Shown here one piece after another: positions 12,055 to 23,485 of a DNA stretch of 64,000 nt. Source of the stretch: Hevea brasiliensis. Its lineage: Eukaryota > Streptophyta > Magnoliopsida > Malpighiales > Euphorbiaceae. The notes under the pieces were generated by a model that was not told the DNA's origin, did no database searches, and worked only from the letters and a program-made list of their open reading frames with translations. A program made the translations under genes and the position numbers. Numbering within the stretch: the first letter of the stretch is position 1; the number at the start of each line of letters is the position of its first letter. Location of the stretch: contig NC_079499.1 of NCBI RefSeq assembly GCF_030052815.1, forward strand, positions 84,607,183-84,671,182. The letters run 5' to 3'.

Positions 12055-12500
12055 AAGGGAAAGGACTCTCTCCCGATCTAAAATGTTCTATTAGGATTTT
12101 AGCTAAGATAATTCAGGTAAAGACTCTCTCCTGATCTCTTAATATATTTTAATTTGAATTTAAGCTAAAAGAATTCGGGTAAGAACTCTCTCCCGATCTC
12201 TTAATGCATTCTGTTAAAACTTAAGTGGAGGATTCATGTAAGAACTCTCCCCTGATCTCTATATATATTTTGTTAAAATTTTGACTGAGAATTCAGGTAA
12301 GAACTCTCTCCTGATCTCTTAATGTATTCTGTTAAAACTTAAGCGGAGGATTCATGTAAGAACTCTCTCCCGATCTCTATATATATTTTGTTAAAATTTT
12401 GACTGAGAATTCCGGTAAGAACTCTCTCCCGATCTCTTAATATATTCTGTTAAAATTTAAGCGAAGGATTCGGGTAAGAACTCTCCCCCGATCTCTATAT
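12055..12500 (+). repeat. ~59-bp tandem repeat array in left Ogre LTR
   Basis: About eight units share the core GAACTCTCTCCCGATCTCT and a GTTAAAA block. Alternate units are more alike (TAAGCGGAGGATTC against TTTGACTGAGAATTC), suggesting a dimeric higher-order unit. The array is also present in the right LTR. Confidence 0.85.
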
Positions 12501-14269
12501 ATTTATAAGAATGGCGTTTTATTAGAACTTCGAACTAGGGATTCTAGTAAAGGGTCTTTCTTGATCCCTTTTATAAGGGAAAGAAATACCGAAGACATAG
12601 GAAACCCCTGTGAAAAGTTTTTCCTGGCCTAAGGGGCTTTATAACTAGATAGCGGATGTTAGGCCAAACTCCTTGCCAATCTTTCATATGATTGCTTTAT
12701 TCAAACTCTTTGGTTTCAGACTCCATCCCTTTTCTAGTTGCTACCCGAGGTCCAAACTTCGTCTCGATTTTCAATCTCTTATCTTATCGTCTGAGCTTAT
12801 TCCAGGCCTCGATCTCATAGCTTATTTTCCGTTTCGGCCCCTCTAGCCTATTGTGATCATTCTATGACCGCCGGAGTTACGTTCATTTTCCTATTGTTTT
12901 CATTTATTTGTTAAGTACTTCTGCCTACACTCTTTAGAGTATTTACGAGTAGCCAATGACTCAAACATCTACTTTTAAAAGGAGTGAAAATGGGGTGATG
13001 ATAAATGAAATTTATGAATGAATAAAAAAAGACAAAGGAAATAACTACGAGCTAAGACAACCTATTCTAAGATTTAGTGTGATTGGATATGTAAAAATAC
13101 TTGAGAAAACAAACCAAAGGTATTCAAAAAAATGACAGTTTAGACGCTTACCTGTAGAAAGTTGGGGAGATAGGCGAGCCAACTCCAGTATCAACAAATC
13201 TTAGAGAGCTGAAGGCAAACGGCCAAAGAACTTGAGCTTACCCGAGGTAATGAGAATAAAGCAGAATGAAGTTGAGCTTGAAGGGTAATGCACAGATACT
13301 AAAGTGATAGGAATGAGGCGTAGTGAAGTTGGGATCACAGGGTAGTGCACAGGTACTAACAATGAAAATCACAGGATTTAGAGCTCTTTAAAATGAAATA
13401 CTTCAGAAAACTAGTTTCTAAAGTTTCTCAAAACTTTAAGAGCTTCGAATGACAAGCAGGTATTACATGCTTCGAATCAAAGTTCAAAGTCTTTCCACGA
13501 TAATCACCACCTCCTCTTCTCTACAATATTACATGCAGGTATTTATAGCAAATAGGTGTTCAAAATGAAGGGTCAATATCTTATCAGGAGAAGACGAAAG
13601 GCTTAGATTCAAAAGGACATAATCTGATGTCTGAGAATTAAAGAGAATCAAAATGGGGGGTTGGGATTCCATTCAGAATATCTATCCTTTCATCCCTTAA
13701 TCCAACAGTCAAGGGTCCCGCCTTACAAAATGGATGCAAAGGCTGGGAACAAAAGGCACCGAATCTGTCATCTGCTTTCGATCTGAGGGCTCCAAATCCA
13801 TCCTTATAATTGTAATCAACGATGTAGATCGAGATGCATAGGACTGCTTTAACCGTTTAGCATCTGGCTGCTAGGAGGGCGTCCTTGCAAATGAGATGTG
13901 TGGTGAGGATCAGATCATGCCTGTAATGCTTTAACTAACTCGGATCTAACGGTGAAGGGAGCTAATTGAAGGTCCTGACCGGAAGTTATTTAACCCCCCT
14001 GAGTTCTCAGATCTCTATAGGTCATCCCCTATTTTTTTCTGATCTTATTATGACTGACCCATCTTAAGATTGTTATTCCAATCTGATTGTGACTGACCCA
14101 TCTTAAGATTGTTATTCCGATCTTTATCTTCTATTGCATCCGGTCCTTTTTACTTCTCGATCTCTCTATTTTCCAACCTCCTACTCAATCCAACCTGTAT
14201 CAGTCAAAGCAATCAATTCTTCGATTACCAATGAGCCCGCTTCAAGTTTCACAATAAATGCCAAGGCCC

Positions 14270-14277
14270 TATATATA
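14270..14277 (+). promoter_or_regulatory. TATA box candidate before LTR ORF a (left copy)
   Basis: CTATATATATGC lies 57 bases before the plus-strand ATG at 14334. The same box is at 35811 in the right LTR. Confidence 0.5.
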
Positions 14278-14333
14278 TGCAGCAATAGGAAATCACCTTA
14301 ACACTTCACTTTTCCTTCTCCAGTTTATTTTCA

Positions 14334-14787
14334 ATGCACCACTTCCCTAATTCTAGCTTTTCCGGCGATAATTCTAATTATGATGGCCATTTTGATCTTT
14401 TTTCGACTGTTTCCTTTGCCCTTCGCCTGAAAATTTAAGACCCCGGCGATCAGAGAGCTATGAGAACGTTATCTAATGACAGCGAGAGAACTAGACTAAT
14501 TTACCGATCAAGGTCATAAAGTGATGACCGTGCCGATCTCGAATCAATCTGCTGGTATGATCGGTAGACCTATCTCAGACAAGAGGACTGCTAATTTCAG
14601 TCTTGATGTCGGTAACCGCCTCTTGAAGTTCATTTGGCTCCCAACAATATCGGGCATCCCAACTGCAGCTTAGTTCTGGTCAATGACATCGGCGATGACT
14701 CTGCTCAATATCATGGAAGTCATAATCACCCTATTTGAGCTTCACATCTATCCATTATTTGTGATTGGCTATCAAACATATCTTTGA
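14334..14787 (+). pseudogene. LTR ORF a, left copy (broken), unknown function
   Basis: This is homologous to the 150-codon ORF at 35875-36327 in the right LTR. The left copy begins the same way (MHHFPNSSF) and ends at the matching TGA, but an in-frame stop near 14433 and a small indel near 14515 break it. It runs opposite to gag-pol. I do not recognise the protein. Confidence 0.55.
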
Positions 14788-15104
14788 TTCAGCCATAAGA
14801 CTAGGCTTTGACATAGGCCCATCGTGCGACATTTTGAGTTCGGAATGTAGTCTAGGGATACTTGTATTTGCTAATCTTGAAAGATCGCCCAAATGATGTA
14901 ATCTAATCTTTTGGAAATGAAATGAAATTTTATTTGAATATTTAGTTTGTTTTATTATTTTTCAATCCCTTTTAATTATGTCCGATCTAATCCCGCCAAA
15001 TGAACTCATAAACCAATCTCCTTTATCTGATCTCTTTATCTGATCTAATCCCGCCAAAGTGGTCAGATCTCGCTTATCGATGCAGCATTTAATGCACCAG
15101 TGGG

Positions 15105-15112
15105 TATAAATA
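15105..15112 (+). promoter_or_regulatory. TATA box candidate before LTR ORF b (left copy)
   Basis: GGGTATAAATAAGG lies about 155 bases before the ATG at 15267. It is conserved in the right LTR at 40066-40073. Confidence 0.6.
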
Positions 15113-15266
15113 AGGAGGGGGTAGCCATTTGCAAATCATACCACTTTCAGATTTCTCTCATCGATATCGAATTCTCTCTCGTTTTCCAAGTTTTTTCAGC
15201 ATCGACTAGTACTCCGGTAAGAGCTTTAATCTTTTTTCGATCAATTTTCCTTTTTATTTCGTGAAA

Positions 15267-16515
15267 ATGAGTGGTACTGAGGGTCAGAGAGCTGCAAGCC
15301 TGCCTTCCCTCCATATTTCATGGACCTCAAAAGAAGGCGATGTAATTAGGCCAAGCGGGCAATCCAGCACAGCCATCATTCCAACTACTGGTCAAGCTAC
15401 CAGATCGAAGTGAAAAACGTCTTCGAAGAAGGAGAACCTGCCAGTTGATGAACTGTCATTAATCCTTAGAGAGACTGATCTCCAATCTATTAGTCAAGAA
15501 TACAATCTGCGAATCGACTCATTTGAACTGATCAGATGCCATGGCGATCTTTGGGCTGATCACTTCTTTGAAGAAGGCAATCTTATCATACTGTACGAGG
15601 AGCAGCTGAAGTCTGGGCTCCGTTTTCCCTTGGATGGATTTTACAAGGCCATCTTGAAATTCCACCATGTCTCAGTAGCTCAAGTGCATCCGAACTTCTG
15701 GCAGACTTTAGTAGCCTTCAGAGGCCTCTGCCGAGCCAAGAGACTGGAGCCCACGGTTAGGATTTTTACCTAGCTACATAAGCTTGCCTGAAGAAAGGAT
15801 AATGAATTTTGATTTTTTCAAACAAAGCCGAACTGCAGGCCATTCACCGATCTCCCTTCTTTGCTGAAGAACTGGAAGGATCGGTTTTTTATCCTTAGGA
15901 GCAAGGATCAAAATAGCTTTGAGGGGATCCCACGTAATTAGAATTATTTGGTCCCCCAAGTTTTTAAGAAGCTCACTTTAAATGAAGATGAAGACACCAT
16001 TGTGAAAGAATTAAAAGCTCAGGCAGCCACCCATAAGTATTCGTGCTTAGATGCGGTCATGGCCAAACTGAAATGGTCGATGATACGTCTAATCGCCCAT
16101 GAAGATTACGAGCTTCAGCTTTCTGACCTCAGTCCTATGATCAGTATAATCTAGATCCCTAGTCTCTTAATCTTACTGGACTCACTGACTTTTTCTTTGT
16201 GCAGGTATGGCCGGAGGTAAAGCTTCCAAAGAGAGCCGTAAAAAAAAAAGGGAGATCTCCCAAAAGGTACAAGCGATGAAAGGGGCTACTGCCGCTACTG
16301 CTCAGACACCCAGATGAGACTTGGTAGAAGTACCGAGCTCCCCTCCTCGACCTCAGGAGCAGCCAGTCTCAGAAGTAGAGGTCGTCACCTCTCCACCTCA
16401 GCAGATTGAACGTCCACCTCCTCCGATCTCTTCTAATATAGAAGGGGAGTCTTTTGGCCCTACTGTTAGAATTCAGAAATTAAGATGCTTGAAACTTGAA
16501 TTCAGAGGTCGATAA
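15267..16515 (+). pseudogene. LTR ORF b, left copy: 'putative gypsy type transposon' (PF04195-like) protein, broken
   Basis: From the ATG at 15267 one frame gives MSGTEGQRAASLP, then LPVDELSLILRETDLQS, then the best-conserved part FPLDGFYKAILKFHHVSVAQ near 15625-15690, and further blocks NWKDRFFILRSKD and NEDEDTIVKELKAQAA. This resembles the plant family named 'putative gypsy type transposon' (PF04195), recognised from pattern, not by search. A second segment after a TTTCTTTGTGCAG splice-acceptor-like site at 16190-16205 is rich in Pro, Ser and Glu (VEVPSSPPRPQEQPVSEVEV). Several stops interrupt it. Two TGA codons (after RSK, and in DNEF*FFQ) are shared with the right LTR copy, so they predate this insertion or mark unrecognised introns. 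It is antisense to gag-pol and lies inside the LTR. Confidence 0.65.
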
Positions 16516-17745
16516 CAAGAAATTAAAATGCTAGAGAGTAAAGATCAACTTGGGTCTTGAATCCAGAGGTTGAGGGTATGAAATTAAAATGCTGGAAAAT
16601 TAAAAATAAACTTGGATCTTGAATCCAGAGGTTGAGGGTATGAAATTAAAATGCTTAAAAGTAAAAATCAACTTGGATCTTGAATCCAGAGGTTGAGGGC
16701 ATGAAATTAAAATCAATATGAATCTTGAATTCAGAGGTCGATGACAGGAAATTAAAATGCTGAAAATCAAAAATCAACTTAGATCTTAAATCCAGAGGTT
16801 GAAGGCAATGAAATTAAAATCAACATGAATCTTGAATTCAGAGGTGGATGACAGGAAATTAAAATGCTGGAAATTAAAAATTAACTTGGATCTTGAATCT
16901 AGAGGTTGAAGGCAATGAAATTAAAATCAACATAAATCTTGAATTCAGAGATTGATGACAGAAATTAAAATACTGAAAATTAAAAATTAACTTGGATCTT
17001 GAATCCAGAGGTTGAAGGCAATGAAATTAAAATCAACATGAATCTTGAATTCAGAGGTTGATAACAGGAAATTAAAATGTTTGAAATTAAAAATCAACTT
17101 AGATCTTGAATCCAGAGGTTGAAGGCAATGAAAGTAAAATCAACATGAATCTTAAATTCAAAGGTTGATGACAGGAAATTAAAATGCTAGAAATTAAAAA
17201 TCAACTTGGATCTTGAATCTAGAGGTTGAAGGCAATGAAATTAAAATCAACATGAATCTTGAATTCAGAGGTTGATGACAGGAAATTAAAATACTAGAAA
17301 TTAAAAATCAACTTGGATCTTGAATCCAGAGGTTGAGGGCATGAAATTAAAATCAACATGAATCTTGAATTCAGAGGTTGATGAAAAGAAATTAAAGTGC
17401 TGTAAATTAAAAATCAACTTGGATCTTGAATCCAGAGGTTGAAGGTAATGAAATTAAAATCAATAGGAATCTTGAATTCAGAGGTTGATGATAGGAAATT
17501 AAAATACTGAAAATTAAAAATCAACTTGGATCTTTACTCCAGAGGTTAAAGGCATGAAATTAAAGTGCTGAAAAATTAAAAATCAACTTGGATCTTGAAT
17601 CCAGAGGTTGAAGGCAATGAAATTAAAATCAACATGAATCTTGAATTCAGAGGTTGATTAAAATGCTAGAAAGTAAAGATGAAATTAAGGTGCTGGAAAA
17701 TTAAAAATCAACTTGGATCTTGAATCCAGAGGTTGAGGGTATGAA
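16471..17745 (-). repeat. Tandem repeat array in the Ogre 3' UTR (or LTR edge)
   Basis: Units of roughly 105-110 bp are built from two related halves, GATCTTGAATCCAGAGGTTG and AATCTTGAATTCAGAGGTTG, separated by GAAATTAAAATGCTGAAAAT-like spacers. I count about 13 of the first half and 10 of the second. The array lies between pol and the 3' LTR, where Ogre/Tat elements are known to carry fast-changing tandem repeats that can seed satellites. No polypurine tract is obvious beside it. Confidence 0.85.
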
Positions 17746-18583
17746 ATATTATGTTTGTACCTTTAATGATCACAGAGCAAACTTGACACAAGATCTTCCT
17801 CCATTCAAAGTGTACTTAACAAGGTCCCGAAGATAGATGATTATTGAAGAGGGTCAGAACGAGTCCCAAGACTTGACCTACAATTTCCTCCTTTTACTCA
17901 CTTTTTCAGGATGCCCTTTTGGGTTTTCACCCCTTACTCATTTTGTAGAAAATGCCCTTGCGGGTTTTCGCCTTTTTTCACACATTTTGCTAAGAGCACC
18001 ATTTCGGGTTTTCACTCCTACATTTTTTTTTAATGCACCAATCGCCTGGCCATCATTTATCCCCTGCAAATCTCATAGCAAAGTATATGAGGTTACCAAT
18101 ATTTAAATCCTTATCTTATAATAAAGTTTTAATGAATTAATAGCGCATAAATCAAGGTACACAATTGAAAAAATAAATAAATTAAAGTGAGGGAACAATT
18201 TTATTATGGCTTAAAAACAAAGGTACAATTTCAAAGAAAATGGTACAAGAGTAGACCTCACAAATTCCTTTTAGCTAACTTTGAACTCCCTTAACTGCCA
18301 CCATTTCAAGTAATCTTTCGACGAACGTTCGTGCCATGGTAACTTATTACCTCTTTTGGTCTCAAGCCCCCTTCCTTATTTCTCCGTTTTCTGTACCTAG
18401 GAGCGCCCTTTTGGGTTTTCACCCCTAGAGGATGATTTTTATTTTACTCACTTTTTAGGATGCCCTTTCGGGTTTTCACCCCTTACTCATTTTGTAGAAA
18501 GCGCCCTTGCGAGTTTTCGCCTTCTTTCACACATTTTGCTAAGAGCGCCCTTTTGGGTTTTTACTCCTACATTTTTTTTTAAT
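17746..18583 (-). other. Ogre 3' UTR with duplicated GGGTTTTC repeats
   Basis: Non-coding. Two blocks (about 17890-18035 and 18440-18580) repeat the same series of three ~45-bp units around GCCCTTTTGGGTTTTCACCC, GCCCTTGCGGGTTTTCGCC and a third variant. An extra single unit lies at 18400-18425. The integrase stop is at 18584, immediately beyond. Confidence 0.75.
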
Positions 18584-19335
18584 TTAGGCATAATATCTTT
18601 TTACAGCATCTGCATTCACGGGTCTCAGGAATTCTTCCCCGTCCATATGAGTCAAGATTAATACACTGCCAAAAAATGCCTTTTTAACCACATAGGGTCT
18701 CTCGTAAGTTGGTAACCATTTTTCCCGGGGATCATTTTGATTTGGGAGGATCTTTTTTAAAACCAGATCTCTTGATCGGAATTCGCGCGGGCGAATGTCT
18801 TCATTAAATGCTTTAGCCATTCTCCTTTGATATAACTATCCATGACATGCTGCTGTTAGTCTTCTCTCGTCTATTAAATTTAGCTAATCTAACCTCGATT
18901 GAATCCATTCTGACTTATCAAGTTCCAACTCTTTTAGAATTCTCAGGGAGGGAATTTCCACCTCTATAGGTAGAATGGCTTCCATTCCGTAGACCAATGA
19001 ATATGGAGTTGCCCCAGTCGATGTCCTTATGGAGGTCTGATAGGCATGAAGGGCAAAGGGAAGCATATCATGCCAATCTTTATAAGTGACAGTCATTTTT
19101 CTAATTATTCTCTTGAGATTTTTATTAGCGGCTTCCACTGCTCCTTTCATTTGGGGACGGTATGGTGATGAATTGAGATGCTAAATTTTGTACTGGTCAC
19201 ACAAATTTCAAATCTTTGGGCCATTCCAATTCCTAGCATTGTCGATGACAATCTCGCCAAGAAGGCCATATCGGCAGATAACATTATTCTTGAAAATTTT
19301 AAGGAACTTATTTTGTGTGATATGAGCATATGACG
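18584..19335 (-). pseudogene. pol: Ogre integrase, C-terminal half (split from 23486 onward by solo LTR E)
   Basis: Minus-strand blocks follow on directly from 23486 once the inserted LTR is ignored: YAHITQNKFLKIF, VIDNARNWNG (the second catalytic Asp region), GAVEAANKNLKRIIRKM (catalytic Glu region), TSTGATPYSLVYGMEAILP, and the C-terminal domain ending NADAVKRYYA with a stop at 18584. Stops and frameshifts occur near 19150 and 18880. The ending is typical of Ogre/Tat integrases. The protein would join element cDNA to chromosomal DNA. Confidence 0.88.
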
Positions 19336-19506
19336 TGTAACACCCTCACTTTAGCTAGTCCGTGCATTCGACTGTTTTGGTGATTAATGTCGATCTGGAC
19401 AGTCAGAATATCTAGAACTATATGTAAACTAGAGTGAGGAGTCATAAATAACTCAAATAATAGTAAGAAAAATTTAGGAAAAATTTTAGAAATGAAATAC
19501 AATAAA

Positions 19507-19552
19507 GTTAAATGAGCCGGTGCCCCGGTGATGGGTGACCCTAACGGGAAGT
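19507..19552 (+). promoter_or_regulatory. 5S rRNA-like module in solo LTR E
   Basis: GTTAAATGAGCCGGTG is followed by GTGATGGGTGACCC and CGGGAAGTT, similar to the A-box and C-box of 5S rRNA, 172-217 bases into the LTR. Confidence 0.65.
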
Positions 19553-20002
19553 TGCTGTCCTCACAGCTATTGGCTCTAAACTGGAGGGTAACCCAGTGAA
19601 ATAACTTTTGAGATTCTAGAGAAGAGCCATTGAGGTTTTGATGGCATTAGAATACCAAGAAAATGCTTCTAGAATTTTATCAATCGGTACAGACAATTTT
19701 GGCTCAATAAGCCAAACGAAGGGCATTTTGGTCATTTTGTCTTCAGAGATAATTTTTTTGCCAACTTGTCTAGTTAAATTTATATGAAATAAAATATGAA
19801 TAAATATTGCTACAAATTTAATTACAAATTAGTAGAAAAGAAAAGAAAAGAAAAGAAAATGAAACAAAATGCAAATTATGACATCACCATGATGCAATTA
19901 AAAGCCCTCCACCCAATCACAACTTGACAAACAAATTAAAAAGGATAAAAATGAGATAAAAACAAACCATTTCCAGCAACCTTCTTCTTCCTAGTCCCGC
20001 AC

Positions 20003-20006
<4 letters not shown>

Positions 20007-20062
<56 letters not shown>
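20007..20062 (+). repeat. GA microsatellite in solo LTR E
   Basis: An uninterrupted GA dinucleotide run of 56 bases. The LTR of D has a GA run on its sense strand at a similar place (54035-54060). Confidence 0.95.
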
Positions 20063-20066
<4 letters not shown>

Positions 20067-20685
20067 CACCATTGTTATGCTCACGAGCTTAAAACCCTAG
20101 CTAATTCCACCATAAAACCACTTACCCCCGTCACAAAAATTAATTCTTACTACTAGAGCAAGCTTGAGGCAGCAATTTGAAGAATAAATTTAGGAGAATT
20201 TGAAGTTGTTATAAGCTTGGAAGAGAGATCAACATAAGGTTAGTGCTTACTCTCCCTTCCTACCTTTATTAAACCATGAATTGAAGTCATGAGGAGTTGA
20301 TATTGCATAAAAATTTAAGAAAACCATGGGTATTAGAAAGACCAAAAATTTGGCAGCCTTGATGACCATAAGAGTTTGATGAATTTTGAATATAAACTTA
20401 CTTAATAATGATGATTGATGACTAAAAGTGTGTTAGAAGTTGTATGAGAGGACTTTATATGAATTAAGATATGTTGAATTAGGGTTTTGATCATAAATTT
20501 AGGATTTTGTGGTATGCTTGAAATTGATCTTATTGAGGTGATTTGTTGACCATTAGAAGTGCCTTGAATTCCAATTGAAGTTTGGGAGTTGGGAGAAATT
20601 GAATTGGAAGTGTTGATTTTCATGCAGAGAATTCTGGACCTATGAGTCCAGTGTATTTAAATAAACATAAGTAGAGCTAGATAGC

Positions 20686-20710
20686 TCCAATTGGTGTGAG
20701 ACCAATTGGA
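20686..20710. repeat. Mid-LTR inverted repeat in E
   Basis: TCCAATTGG and CCAATTGGA face each other across seven bases, a perfect 9-bp stem. Confidence 0.75.
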
Positions 20711-22783
20711 GATGAAATTTAAGACCTTAAGCCACATTTTTGGTGAAGAAATCATGCCTAGAAAACTAACCTAAGTTGCCCTAAAAATTGACCTGATCTG
20801 GGTAACACACATACTGCCCTGGAAAAGTGACCAAATGAACAGTGTTTGTTCATTTGACCATAACTCAGTGTAGAAATATCCAAATGACCTGAATTTTATA
20901 TCAATGGAAAGATTAGAAAATTTAGAACAACTTTCATGGGGGACACAAACTCAAATTATGAACCTAAATAATTCAAATTGCTAGTCCAAGTTATGACACC
21001 AAATCTGGCAGAACCAAATTGCCTAGAAATTCTGGGCACAGGTCAATCCGGCCAGTTATGGTAAAATGGTCATAACTTGAGCTACAAAACTCCAAATGGA
21101 GTGATTTAAAAAGAGAATTAAAGAAGACAAATAAAGGAACAACTTTGATGAAGAAAAGTTTGCCAAATTCTCACTGTAGCTTAGACCAATGGAATAGTAA
21201 ACATAGGACACAAAAATTGAATTTTTGAAAATACTTTTAGGAGGCTTTGAATTGCAATTGGCAATCAATGCCAATATACTTAGAACCCAAAATGTGGTAT
21301 AAATATGTATCAAACATTTATGTGCATATTATGAATTAAAAAGTCAATATTTGAAGAGAAATGGTCAAGTGAATAGTAACTACCGAAAACTTAAGTTGCT
21401 AATGAGGTCAATGGTACCCCACTTAAAGGATTTAATGTATACCTAAATTATGAGAATAGGTAGATGGGAATTGTATTCTCATCACAAATAGAACTTAGGA
21501 GACATTATTAATATATTTTGAAATGTGGTTTAGAAATCAATATAAATGAAAATATTGAACCTAGGGACATATAAAATAATGTAATAAATTAGATAAGGAA
21601 TTATAAAGGAAAAATAGATGATATAATTGATAAATTGTGAATTATATAAATGATATTCATGAATATATGCATTAGATGAAAATGAGTCTAGATATTGTAT
21701 TTCCACTAGGAAATAAAGTTTAGAATGTTACAATAAATATATGTAATGGAATATATAATGAAATGATAGACCCATTAATATTAAATGGTACATGAGAGAA
21801 AATAAGGGGAATTATAAATACTTAGTAAGTAAAGATATTTTTTGAATTATAAATGATAATTCATATAAATTTTGAAATGAATAAATCAATCACATAAATG
21901 TGTGAATAGGATTTTAGTTCTCATTAGGAAAGAAAGGAATAATATTTTGAGTACAATGGTACATGAAAACCATTGTTGTGAATTGTGATCAAAATGAAGG
22001 ATAAAATGAATGTATAAATTATGAGAAATGTATAAATTATGTATAATTGTGATTAAGAAAATTTATGTTCCCACTAGGAACAGAATTAAGTGATATAAAT
22101 TGTAATTAAAAATTATAATGAATTAATGATATACTAATACATATTAAAACTTAATGGTATTTATGTGCCCATGGATCGCCTAGACATGTGTGTCAGATTA
22201 GATAGATTGGCATGCCAATAGGGCTGTATGCCTGTATTCATGGCTTTATGCCCGCACTCATGGCTTTTATGCCCGATTATATGTTATCATGGCTTTTAGA
22301 CATATTGATATGTTATCATGGCTCTTAGGCCATATTGACTGCATACATGGTTGACGTTTTGTATTCCATAGTGCCAACGACCCGTTATTCAATTTAGTCA
22401 GGCTGTCATAGGTTACCTGGGCAGTGTAAATTATTGAAATTATTTAAGAACATTAGTAATTAAAAATATTAGAAAGTATTGAATGAAATAAGAAAAAAAA
22501 AATTAGCAATAGAAACATAACTGAATCAAGCAGTACAAATGAAATTTTCAGAATTGTAGGAACCAAAAATATAATACTCCTAGAATTAATCTGTATATCG
22601 AATATTATTACTGTATAAACTCAACACTTCCAAAGATGGACAAAATAGAATATAAAATAGTTGATATTAGAAATATCATACCAAATTTAATTGATACCCG
22701 AGGATCTAAATTATACTTTAGAATTATACTTCAGTTTTTCTTTATCTGTATATATTATTTTCTTTGTTATATTATTGCACCAA

Positions 22784-22799
22784 TAAGCAGAAATGCTTA
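22784..22799 (+). promoter_or_regulatory. Conserved LTR hairpin in E
   Basis: TAAGCA-GAAA-TGCTTA, a perfect 6-bp stem with a GAAA loop, follows TTGCACCAA and precedes GCGCG. Confidence 0.65.
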
Positions 22800-23485
22800 G
22801 CGCGATGGATTTGTTTTCTTCGTGCAGGTACTAAAGCTAAAACCCAATGGACATTTGACTAGGATTGTTAAAGTCCAGGTCTACAGAAGTGTCAGAAGTG
22901 CTCAAGGTTGTCACCTCCTCAGCAATGCATATAGATAGGGCTCACATTAGTCATTTTATGTATTTTGTATATTACAAATATTTCATATGTTGTAATGTAA
23001 ACTAAAATTTTATAAGTAATATTTATGTGATGTAAATTAATAAATTGATTAGTTCATATGTAATTAATTTGTATATTATGTAAACTATGAATTTGTTCAA
23101 TTAGTATGCAAATTATGTAAATTAATGGAAATATGAGAATTTTAATATGTGAAAGAAGTATGAATGATAATGTATGGAAATAAATGTGAAATTGAATTAT
23201 ATAGAGAATATTTGAACTAATCAGATGATCATGATGAGTACGGATAAATTTTATTGTATGGAAAATATTGTTGAGATTTTCAAATAGGTAAATAGTGAAT
23301 CACGTCAAACGTTAATATAATAGGGGAAACTCCATTAGTTTCTTCGTCAAAAATTAATTGATATTAAATTAAATGAATTGAAAATTTCTAAAATAATAAA
23401 ATAAGATAAGTTAGGGTGCTTTGGCACCGAATGTAGCATGCCTTATTCGGTTACACTATAGAGGAGTGAGGGGTGTTGCATGACG

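Larger units (their letters stand above)
11491..16470 (-). repeat. Left (3') LTR of the Ogre element, about 5 kb
   Basis: It matches 33049-36396, 39806-41060 and 51188-51560 in order, that is, the right LTR minus its insertions. The outer edge at 11491 is clear. The inner edge is uncertain: the two copies diverge just after CTGTTAGAA near 16470, where tandem repeats begin on the left. It contains a ~59-bp tandem array and two plus-strand gene-like units, described separately. Confidence 0.82.
19336..23480 (+). mobile_element. Solo LTR E (4,145 bp) inserted in Ogre integrase
   Basis: It starts TGTAACACCCTCAC and ends GGGTGTTGCA, with the perfect 5-bp target duplication TGACG at 19331-19335 and 23481-23485. 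No internal region, primer site or second LTR is present, so it is a solo LTR left by recombination. Its start and internal order resemble the LTRs of element D and solo LTR B. It carries a 5S-like module, a GA microsatellite, a mid-LTR inverted repeat and a terminal hairpin. The ORFs inside are short and lack domains. Confidence 0.92.

Noticed and set aside
12055..17745. CRISPR-like repeat arrays
   Set aside because: Spacers between repeats are themselves repeats, no unique spacers exist, and the setting is a plant retrotransposon.
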